Positions 1-9,863 of a DNA stretch of 13,386 nucleotides are shown piece by piece. Made by a program: the position numbers and the translations under genes. Below the pieces are notes generated by a model. It was not told the DNA's origin. It made no database searches and was given only the letters and a program-made list of their open reading frames with translations. This DNA is from Lysobacter sp. (lineage in GTDB: Bacteria; Pseudomonadota; Gammaproteobacteria; Xanthomonadales; Xanthomonadaceae). How positions within the stretch are numbered: the first letter of the stretch is position 1; each line of letters starts with the position of its first letter. The stretch is from positions 1 through 13,386 of the forward strand of contig JASLDW010000033.1 in NCBI GenBank assembly GCA_030151365.1, given 5' to 3'.

Positions 1-19
1 CCACGCACAAGGAAGACGC

Positions 20-1369
20 ATGCACGTTTCCATCTTCGGCACCGGTTACGTCGGCCTGGTCACGGGGACCTGCCTCGCGGAAGTGGGGCACCAGGTGGTG
101 TGCGTCGATATCGACGCCGCCAAGGTGGACGGACTCAACAACGGCGTGATCCCGATCTACGAGCCCGGCCTCGAGCCGATGGTGAAGGCCAACCATGCCG
201 CGGGGCGCTTGCGCTTCACCACCGACGCCGCCGAAGCGATCGCGTTCGGCGACGTGGTGTTCATCGCCGTGGGCACGCCGCCCGACGAGGACGGCAGCGC
301 CGACCTGCAGTACGTGCTGGCGGTGGCGCGCACCATCGGCAAGTACATGGACAAGCCGGTGGTGGTGGTCGACAAGTCGACGGTGCCGGTCGGCACCGCC
401 GACAAGGTGTCCGCGGCGATCGCAGCGGAGTTGCAGGCGCGCGGGGTCGAAGTGCGCTTCGATGTCGTCTCGAACCCGGAATTCCTCAAGGAAGGCGCCG
501 CGGTCGAGGACTGCATGCGCCCGGACCGCATCGTCATCGGCTCGTCCAGCGACGGCGCGATCGCGACGATGCGCAAGCTGTATGCGCCGTTCAACCGCAA
601 CCACGACCGCGTGGTGACGATGGACGTGCGTTCGGCGGAACTGACCAAGTACGCGGCGAACGCGATGCTCGCCACCAAGATCAGTTTCATGAACGAGATG
701 GCCAACATCGCCGAGCGCGTCGGTGCCGACATCGAGCATGTGCGCAAGGGCATCGGTTCCGATCCGCGCATCGGCTGGCACTTCATCTATCCCGGCGCCG
801 GTTACGGCGGCTCCTGCTTCCCCAAGGACGTGCAGGCGCTGGCGAAGACCGCGGCGCAAAACCAGTACGACTCGCTGCTGTTGAACGCGGTCGAGGCGGT
901 GAACGAGCGCCAGAAAAGCCATCTGTTCGAATTGATGGTGCGCCACTACGGCAGCGCCGCGGCGCTGAAGGGCAAGACCATCGCGCTGTGGGGCTTGGCG
1001 TTCAAGCCGAACACCGACGACATGCGCGAGGCCTCGAGCCGCCGCCTGCTGCAACAGTTGTGGGAGGCCGGCGCCAGGGTGCGCGCTTACGACCCGGAAG
1101 CGCGCGAGGAAGCGCATCGCATCTTCGGCGACCGCGACGATCTGACGTTGTGCGACCTGCGTGCGGATACTCTGGCCGGCGGCGTCGATGCGCTGGTGGT
1201 GATCACCGAGTGGAAGCAGTTCCGCAGCCCCGACTTCGACATGCTTGCGGAACGCCTGCACGATCGCGTGGTCTTCGATGGCCGCAATCTCTACGATCCT
1301 GCCGAGGTCGAGGCCAACGGCCTGGCTTACTGGGGCATCGGGCGTGGTCGCTCCGTGCGCGCGGCATGA
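20..1369 (+). CDS. ugd: UDP-glucose 6-dehydrogenase
   Basis: Cytoplasmic enzyme that oxidises UDP-glucose twice with NAD+ to UDP-glucuronate, a precursor for exopolysaccharide and envelope sugars. The 449 residues match the usual bacterial length. The N-terminus has the Rossmann motif GTGYVGL (7-13). The middle has NPEFLKEG (152-159) and the helix ELTKYAANAMLATK (207-220), with the expected Lys210 and Asn214. GGSCFPKD (263-270) carries the catalytic Cys266 and Asp270. The C-terminal UDP-binding domain begins near 318 with KTIALWGLAFKPNTDD. The ATG at 20 is favoured because AAGGA lies at 9-13 with 6-base spacing and the Rossmann strand starts at residue 2. The stop overlaps the slyX start by 4 bases, so the two are probably translationally coupled. 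The promoter lies outside the window. The family call is secure; which polysaccharide it serves cannot be read here. Confidence 0.97.
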   Translation: MHVSIFGTGYVGLVTGTCLAEVGHQVVCVDIDAAKVDGLNNGVIPIYEPGLEPMVKANHAAGRLRFTTDAAEAIAFGDVVFIAVGTPPDEDGSADLQYVLAVARTIGKYMDKPVVVVDKSTVPVGTADKVSAAIAAELQARGVEVRFDVVSNPEFLKEGAAVEDCMRPDRIVIGSSSDGAIATMRKLYAPFNRNHDRVVTMDVRSAELTKYAANAMLATKISFMNEMANIAERVGADIEHVRKGIGSDPRIGWHFIYPGAGYGGSCFPKDVQALAKTAAQNQYDSLLLNAVEAVNERQKSHLFELMVRHYGSAAALKGKTIALWGLAFKPNTDDMREASSRRLLQQLWEAGARVRAYDPEAREEAHRIFGDRDDLTLCDLRADTLAGGVDALVVITEWKQFRSPDFDMLAERLHDRVVFDGRNLYDPAEVEANGLAYWGIGRGRSVRAA

Positions 1370-1578
1370 GCGAGCAGTCGCGCATCGAGGAACTGGAGAC
1401 GCGCCTAACCTTCCAGGAACAGGCATTGATCGAACTCAGCGATGCGTTGGCCGCCGCGCGCGCCGACATCGCACGCCATGATGCCGCCTTGCGTCGCGTG
1501 GTCGAGGAATTGAAGTCCGCGCGTGGATCGGGCGTGAGCGTCGATCCCGCCGATGAACCGCCACCGCCCCACTATTGA
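1366..1578 (+). CDS. slyX: SlyX family protein
   Basis: Small 70-residue protein of the SlyX family, whose molecular role is not established. Residues about 5-52 form heptad-like coiled coil (IEELETRLTFQEQALIEL and onward), followed by a flexible stretch and the family's characteristic C-terminal tail PPPPHY (65-70). The ATG lies inside the ugd stop (ATGA) and has no clear Shine-Dalgarno sequence of its own, which points to translation by re-initiation after ugd. A DUF2058 gene starts 6 bases after its stop. The coiled coil suggests self-association, which is inference. It was recognised by the coiled coil plus the terminal signature. Confidence 0.92.
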   Translation: MSEQSRIEELETRLTFQEQALIELSDALAAARADIARHDAALRRVVEELKSARGSGVSVDPADEPPPPHY

Positions 1579-1584
1579 TTGACG

Positions 1585-2190
1585 ATGACCGATTCGTTGC
1601 GCGACCAGCTGCTCGGCCTGGGCTTCAAACAGACGTCGACCAGGCCGGCGCCGAAACCGGCCCACAAGCCGAAGCATGCTGCACCAGCCGGCAAGGGTAA
1701 GCCCGGCCATGCGCCACGCAAGGATGGCAAGGGCGCGCCTCCGCGCAAGCGCAAGCCGCAGGGCGGTGAAATGGACCTCGGCAAGGCCTATGCGATGCGC
1801 GCGGAGAAGGAAAAGGCCGAGCGCATCGAGGCGGAACGCCAGCGCCAGGAAGAAGCGCGACTGCGTCGCGAAGCACGTGAAAAGCTGACGGCTTTCCTCG
1901 AAGGAAAATCGCTGAACGCCGCGGATGCGGAGATCGCCCGCCATTTCGATTACGGCGGCAAGATCAAGCGCATCTACGTCACCGCCGAACAACTGCCGCG
2001 CCTCAATGCCGGCGAGTTGGGCGTGGTGCAATTGAATGGTCGCTACCTGCTGGTGACTGCAGAGGTGCTGGCCGAGGCCGGGCGCATCTTCGCGCCGGCT
2101 GTCGCGTTGAAAGTCGATCCCGACGCGCCGGCGGCGGATGATCCGTATTCTGACCCGAAATTCCAGGTGCCCGACGACCTGGTGTGGTGA
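1585..2190 (+). CDS. DUF2058 family protein
   Basis: A 201-residue cytoplasmic protein of the DUF2058 (YaiL-like) family, function unknown. It opens with the family-type start MTDSLRDQLLGLGF (1-14). A very basic Lys/Pro/Gly-rich low-complexity segment follows (about 20-60), then a charged helix rich in Lys, Arg and Glu (65-103). The C-terminal domain contains HFDYGGKIKRIYVT (120-133) and ends in PKFQVPDDLVW (191-201). The basic tail suggests nucleic-acid or ribosome contact; this is inference only. A TTG at 1579 would add two residues, but ATG at 1585 fits the family start. It lies 6 bases behind slyX, probably in the same transcript. The GTG at 2184 overlaps its end and is a possible alternative start for the next gene. 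Confidence 0.9.
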   Translation: MTDSLRDQLLGLGFKQTSTRPAPKPAHKPKHAAPAGKGKPGHAPRKDGKGAPPRKRKPQGGEMDLGKAYAMRAEKEKAERIEAERQRQEEARLRREAREKLTAFLEGKSLNAADAEIARHFDYGGKIKRIYVTAEQLPRLNAGELGVVQLNGRYLLVTAEVLAEAGRIFAPAVALKVDPDAPAADDPYSDPKFQVPDDLVW

Positions 2191-2231
2191 AGGCCCTGAT
2201 GTTCGCGGCTTTCCCCCTGCGTGGACGAAAC

Positions 2232-3038
2232 ATGCACGGACGTGTTCTCGATCGCCGTCTTCCGATCGCCGCGATTTGCGCGTTGGCCGCGACCCTTGCC
2301 TTGCCGGCATCCGCCTTCGGTCAAGCGATGCAGCAACCCGAAGCGGACACGCAATTCGATCGACCCGGATTGTCGTTCGCATCGTGGTCGCTTCCGCAGG
2401 GGGGACTGGTCTGGGAGCAGGGCTTTCCCGATGCCGGCCTGCAACGCGATGGCGACATGCGGACCCTGCAGATCGATGCCGACAGCCGCGTGCGCGCGGG
2501 GCTCGGGCATGGCCTTGAATTGCAATTTGCAGGAACGCCGTATGCGTATCGGGAAACGCGCGGTGCGGCGAAATCGCACGCACGCGGCCAGGGCGACACG
2601 GATGTTGCATTGAAGTGGACGCTGCCGCTGTCGTCCCGGGCCTGGGGCATGGCGCTGCTGGCGACGCACAAATTCGCCTCGGCCGGGCAACCGTTCGGTA
2701 CATCGGGCCATGTCGACCAGCTTGCTGCCGCGATCACGCGCGATCTCGGCGGCAATCGCAGCTTCGGCGGCTACCTGGCGCGCGATTCCCAGCGACAGGG
2801 ACATGGCTGGATGTCGGCGGTGTCCTACGGATTCCCGTTCACGGACGCGCTCTCCGGTTATGTCGAAACCGGATATGGAAACGGCATTGATCGAACGCGC
2901 GTTGCAGGTGGCGGACTGACGTTGCTGGTCGATCACCGGGTGCAACTGGATGGCTGGGTGCTGCGCGGGCTCGACCGCGACAGCCCCGAGTGGCAGGCCG
3001 GGTTCGGCGTCTCGGTGGTACTCGCGCGCGGGCATTGA
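2232..3038 (+). CDS. Exported putative outer-membrane beta-barrel protein
   Basis: Unrecognised protein of 268 residues with a clear Sec signal. The n-region is basic (MHGRVLDRRL), the hydrophobic core runs about 11-26, and an Ala-rich cleavage region ASAFGQA lies near 27-32. The mature part shows short alternating polar/hydrophobic strands separated by Gly/Asp turns. Its last 45 residues (Gly-rich strand, a GLDRD turn, then GFGVSVVLARGH) resemble the end of barrels of the Phenol_MetA_deg (PF13557-like) group. It ends in His instead of the aromatic residue usual for BamA substrates. In-frame starts at 2184 (GTG, overlapping the previous stop) and 2199 (ATG, with GAAGG about 5 bases upstream) are possible. 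ATG 2232 was chosen for the compact signal peptide. Codon use looks less G/C-biased than in neighbouring genes. Outer-membrane location is inferred and no substrate can be named. Confidence 0.68.
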   Translation: MHGRVLDRRLPIAAICALAATLALPASAFGQAMQQPEADTQFDRPGLSFASWSLPQGGLVWEQGFPDAGLQRDGDMRTLQIDADSRVRAGLGHGLELQFAGTPYAYRETRGAAKSHARGQGDTDVALKWTLPLSSRAWGMALLATHKFASAGQPFGTSGHVDQLAAAITRDLGGNRSFGGYLARDSQRQGHGWMSAVSYGFPFTDALSGYVETGYGNGIDRTRVAGGGLTLLVDHRVQLDGWVLRGLDRDSPEWQAGFGVSVVLARGH

Positions 3039-3078
3039 GCGGATTCCCCCTCGCGCCCGCTGACATTCGGCTGGGCGA

Positions 3079-3780
3079 TCAGGAGCCGACGAGATCGTCG
3101 ACCAGTGCTTCGGCGCGGCGACCGATGCGGCGCAGGTGCGAGACCCCGAGATCGCGGATCAGGCGGTGGCTCTGGTGCGGCAGTGGCGATTCGGCGATGT
3201 CCTGCGGGGTGCCGTGCTTGCCGCCGAGGTCGGGCAGCAAGTCGATGCCGGCGGCTGCATAGCAGTGCTGCACCATCGCCGAACAGAATAGCGCGTTGTT
3301 GCGGGCGAACATGTTGCCCTGGCGGCGCAGGCGTCGGCTCGGCATCGCGAACAGGGTGCCGATCAGTTCGGTGAGCGAGTAGTGAGACAGGCCCGACAGC
3401 AGTTCAAGCCCGGCGACCTGCACCTGCTTCGCCTGCGCTTCGTCCAATCCGAAATCGAGAATGGCGAGATTGGGCACGAGATCGTTGTCGAAATAGCGAT
3501 CGACGCGGTTTTCCTGCACGCCCAGCCGCACCTGCTTGTAGTGGATGTCGAGGTCGGACTCCAGCACCCACCAGTGGCCGTCGGCGCGGCGTTCGTTGAA
3601 CAGGAACGCGTGCGACCACAGGCTGCGATGGCCGTCGCCGGTGAGCGGCGACTGCGCCTTGCGGATCAGCTTGCTCATCCACTCCTTGCCGGTGCACAGG
3701 CCGATGCGTCCGGGCGCGGCGTGGCGCGCGATGAATTCGCGGTTGTCCAGCCCGGCAGATGTCGCGTCGTCGCTGTGCAT
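3079..3780 (-). CDS. YebB/YiiX-like permuted papain-fold (NlpC/P60-type) enzyme
   Basis: A 233-residue protein resembling the circularly permuted NlpC/P60 enzymes YebB and YiiX, a superfamily of amidases, peptidases and acyl hydrolases. The permuted order of catalytic residues is visible. PGRIGLCTG (23-31) is the opening strand, SLWSHAFLF (53-61) has the likely His57, WWVLES (70-75) has Glu74, and ALFCSAMVQHCYAAAGIDL (163-181) places the likely nucleophile Cys166 at the start of a helix. There is no signal peptide or membrane segment, so a cytoplasmic site is inferred. ATG at 3780 was chosen although the frame is open to 3936, because upstream sequence overlaps metH and is Arg-rich shadow translation. 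It starts 8 bases after the metH stop, as the last gene of the operon. Its C-terminal end faces the gene on the other strand across 40 bases. The substrate is unknown. Confidence 0.78.
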   Translation of the reverse strand: MHSDDATSAGLDNREFIARHAAPGRIGLCTGKEWMSKLIRKAQSPLTGDGHRSLWSHAFLFNERRADGHWWVLESDLDIHYKQVRLGVQENRVDRYFDNDLVPNLAILDFGLDEAQAKQVQVAGLELLSGLSHYSLTELIGTLFAMPSRRLRRQGNMFARNNALFCSAMVQHCYAAAGIDLLPDLGGKHGTPQDIAESPLPHQSHRLIRDLGVSHLRRIGRRAEALVDDLVGS

Positions 3781-3788
3781 GCGCCGGG

Positions 3789-6469
<2,681 letters not shown>

Positions 6470-6473
<4 letters not shown>

Positions 6474-7600
6474 GCCGCCTGCTCCAATCCGGCCTGCGCC
6501 ACTCCGGCGTGTTCCAGGGCCGGGATGGCCCGCGGCGCGACGTCGCCGACCGCGGCGGCGATCGCGGCGATGTGGTCCGGGGTGGTGCCGCAGCAGCCGC
6601 CGACCACGTTGAGCAGGCCGGACTGGGCGAATTCGCGCAGGATCCCGGCCATGTCTTCCGGCGTTTCGTCGTAGCCACCGAAGGCATTGGGCAGGCCGGC
6701 ATTGGGATGCGCGGTGACATGGGTATCGGCGACCAGCGACAGCGCCTCGACGTGCGGGCGCAGGTCCTTGGCGCCAAGCGCGCAGTTGAGACCGATGCCC
6801 ATCGGGCGCGAATGGCGCAGCGAATACCAGAATGCCTCCGCGGTCTGGCCGGAGAGCGTGCGTCCCGATGCGTCGGTGATCGTGCCGGAGATCATCACCG
6901 GCAGGCGTTCGCCGCGGGCATCGAAGGTTTCCTCGATCGCGAACAGCGCGGCCTTGGCGTTGAGCGTGTCGAACACGGTTTCGACCATCAGGATGTCGGC
7001 GCCGCCCTCGACCAGGCCCTCGGCGGCTTCGCGATAGGCGTCGCGAAGTTCGTCGAAGCTGGTGGCGCGATACCCGGGACGATTGACGTCGGGCGACAGC
7101 GAGGCGGTCCGGCTGGTCGGCCCGAGCACGCCGACCACGAAGCGCGGCTTCGAGGGGTTCGCTGCTTCCGCGGCGTCGGCGGCTTCACGGGCGAGGCGCG
7201 CGCCTTCGCGGTTGAGTTCACGCACCAGGTGGGTGAGGCGATAGTCGGCGAGCGAGACGCTGGTCGAGTTGAAGGTATTGGTCTCGATCAGGTCGGCGCC
7301 GGCCGCAAGGTACTGGGCATGGATGTCGCGGATGATTTCCGGGCGCGTCAGCGTCAGCAAGTCGTTGTTGCCGCGCTGGTCGTGGCCCTCGCAGCCGCAT
7401 CCGGGACCGTGGGCGTGCCCCTCGACGGCGAACAGTGCGTCATAACCTTCGGCGAAGCGTTCGCCTCGGTAGTCGGCTTCCTGCAATTCGTGGCGCTGGA
7501 TCATCGTGCCCATCGCGCCATCGAGGACGAGGATGCGGCGGGACAGCGCGTGCTGCAGCGCTTCGACGCGCGTCGGGTTCTTCCAGGGGAGGGTGCTCAT
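6470..7600 (-). CDS. metH: Methionine synthase, N-terminal part: homocysteine S-methyltransferase domain
   Basis: A 376-residue homocysteine-binding barrel, the N-terminal module of MetH as a separate protein. It begins with the family core ILVLDGAMGTMIQ (23-35) and GNNDLL (77-82), then ADLIETNTFNST (102-113). The three zinc cysteines are Cys273 (GLNCALG) and Cys336-Cys337 (GGCCGTTPDHI), the ligands that activate the homocysteine thiol. Compared with E. coli MetH as I recall it, there is an insert of roughly 17 residues just before GNNDLL with His62, His64, Cys68, Cys70 and His73 (HAHGPGCGCEGH). Its stop overlaps the start of the next gene by 4 bases and its own start overlaps the regulator's stop by 4 bases. 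Chain lengths 376 + 894 add up to about the size of one-piece MetH, so nothing is missing. It probably pairs with the C-terminal protein in the cytoplasm. Confidence 0.95.
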
Positions 7601-8526
7601 GGCTTGGTCCCGATCAGCGAGATGACTTCGAAATGCGGCGGGCGGCGTTCGCGGGTGATGCTCGCCGCGCGATCGCCCTGCAGGCCGGCCTTCTCGACGA
7701 ACTTCTGCAGTTCCTTGACGGTGAAGCCGAGGTTGACGTGGCCGAAGGGTTGCGCGGTCGCGGCGTGCGCGTGCTTGCCCAGGCTCGACAGCAGCAGGCG
7801 GCCACCCGGCCGCAGCACGCGTGCTGCCTCGTTCACGGCCTGCTGCGGCTTGGCGGCGTAGGTCAGTGCGTGCATCAGCACCACCAGGTCGAAACTGGCA
7901 TCGGCGAACGGCAATGCGTGCATGTCGCCTTCGCGCACTTCCACGTTGGGATGGGTCCGCAGGCGTTCGCTCGCGGCGGTGACCACGCGGGCGCTGGCAT
8001 CGAGGCAGACGTAGCGGTCGGAATGCGGCGCCAGCAATTCGGCCAGCACGCCGTCGCCGGACGCGATGTCGAGGACGTCGCCGGGTTCCAGCAACGGCAG
8101 CGCGGAACGCGCCAGTGCTTCCCAGGTGCGGCCGGGCGAGTAGTGGCGTTCCATGTCGCCGGCGACGCTGTCGGCCCAGTTCTGGTCGCTGGCGCGCGCG
8201 GACATCACTTCCGGGATGCGCGCGGCGTCCTGCTTCAGCAGCGGATCGTCGCTGCCATTGCGCAGTGCCTGCCACAGGCTTTGCTGGGCGGCATCGAGTG
8301 CATCCTCGTCGAAACGGTAATAGGCGGAGACGCCGGAGCGGCGATCGCGCACCAGTCCGGCTTCCTTCAGGCGCGCCAGGTGGGTCGAGACGCGCGGTTG
8401 CGCCAGGCCGGTGATCGCGGCAAGCTCGGCGACGGTGAATTCCTCGCGCGTGAGCAGCGCCAGCAGGCGCACCCGGGTGGCGTCGGCGAACACCTTGAGG
8501 CGGCTGGACCAACCTTCGAGATCCAT
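7597..8526 (-). CDS. ArsR-family regulator fused to a SAM-dependent methyltransferase domain
   Basis: A 309-residue two-domain protein. Residues 5-75 form an ArsR winged helix (LKVFADATRVRLLALL at 10-25, recognition region LAQPRVSTHLARLKEAGLV at 41-59, wing to about 71). The ArsR metal-binding cysteine motif is absent, so a metal sensor is unlikely. Residues about 120-309 form a class I methyltransferase fold with motif I VLDIASGDG (151-159), DMHALPFADASFDLVV (201-216) and an LRPGG strand (238-242). Such fusions are commonly found before metH in proteobacteria. Sensing S-adenosylhomocysteine or AdoMet through the methyltransferase domain, like SahR-type ArsR regulators of methionine genes, is a likely role but is inferred. 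The ATG at 8526 lies inside an AT-rich dyad, suggesting autoregulation. It is the first gene of the methionine operon and its stop overlaps metH by 4 bases. Whether it still methylates anything is unknown. Confidence 0.9.
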   Translation of the reverse strand: MDLEGWSSRLKVFADATRVRLLALLTREEFTVAELAAITGLAQPRVSTHLARLKEAGLVRDRRSGVSAYYRFDEDALDAAQQSLWQALRNGSDDPLLKQDAARIPEVMSARASDQNWADSVAGDMERHYSPGRTWEALARSALPLLEPGDVLDIASGDGVLAELLAPHSDRYVCLDASARVVTAASERLRTHPNVEVREGDMHALPFADASFDLVVLMHALTYAAKPQQAVNEAARVLRPGGRLLLSSLGKHAHAATAQPFGHVNLGFTVKELQKFVEKAGLQGDRAASITRERRPPHFEVISLIGTKP

Positions 8527-8556
8527 ATATCGCTCTATCCGGATTTAAAGATATAT
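8525..8556. promoter_or_regulatory. Candidate autoregulatory operator (32-base dyad)
   Basis: Imperfect palindrome centred between 8540 and 8541. The outer arms ATATATC (8525-8531) and GATATAT (8550-8556) are exact inverted repeats and the core ATCCGGAT (8537-8544) is a perfect palindrome on the same centre; 12 of 16 half-site pairs match. It spans the likely transcription start, the whole leader and the first bases of the regulator gene, and stands out as AT-rich in GC-rich DNA. Binding by the ArsR-type protein is inferred. Confidence 0.72.
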
Positions 8557-8583
8557 TGTCTCCCTTCGCCGCCGCAGGGTCAA
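8555..8583 (-). promoter_or_regulatory. Candidate sigma-70 promoter of the methionine operon
   Basis: On the - strand, TTGACC (8583-8578, 5 of 6 consensus bases) and GACAAT (8560-8555, 4 of 6) are separated by 17 bases. The predicted start is near 8548, giving a leader of about 22 bases that lies almost wholly inside the dyad. A bound repressor would therefore block the promoter or early elongation. Assigned by eye. Confidence 0.5.
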
Positions 8584-8589
8584 GCAGGG

Positions 8590-8618
8590 TCGGAAAGAAA
8601 CGCGCCGCGGGCTACAAT
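8590..8618 (+). promoter_or_regulatory. Possible promoter of the acyl-CoA dehydrogenase gene
   Basis: TACAAT at 8613-8618 matches 5 of 6 bases of a -10 box and lies 32 bases before the GTG start. The -35 region 17 bases upstream (TCGGAA, 8590-8595) is poor. It lies back-to-back with the methionine operon promoter and about 60 bases from the dyad centre, so shared regulation is not obvious. Confidence 0.38.
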
Positions 8619-8650
8619 TCCGCTTTCCAACTCCCATCCGGGGCGTGATC

Positions 8651-9786
<1,136 letters not shown>

Positions 9787-9799
<13 letters not shown>

Positions 9800-9822
9800 A
9801 GCTGGCCAAAGCGGCCTGCGCT
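9787..9822. repeat. 11-base direct repeat at the end of the acyl-CoA dehydrogenase gene
   Basis: CGGCCTGCGCT occurs at 9787-9797, covering the last codons, and again at 9812-9822 just after the stop, 25 bases apart. Between them GGCC at 9804-9807 can pair with GGCC at 9813-9816 across an AAAGC loop. There is no T-run, so it is not a convincing terminator. It may be a small tandem duplication at the gene end. Confidence 0.5.
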
Positions 9823-9863
9823 CGAGCCGGCCATCCATCTCTGCCCAAAAGGTTGAAGACGAC

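Noticed and set aside
1405..2703. 432-codon - strand frame over slyX, DUF2058 and the exported protein gene
   Set aside because: Low-complexity Arg-rich translation antisense to three supported genes, with no plausible start context.
3028..3060. Possible terminator between the convergent genes (GCGGGC at 3028-3033 pairs with GCCCGC at 3055-3060)
   Set aside because: Only 6 base pairs with a 21-base loop, overlapping the coding end and lacking a T-run on either strand. Expected by chance at this GC content.
8527..8650. S-adenosylhomocysteine, AdoMet or cobalamin riboswitch upstream of the methionine operon
   Set aside because: The predicted leader is only about 22 bases and the spacer is 124 bases in total, with no conserved riboswitch boxes. 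A protein operator explains the structure better.
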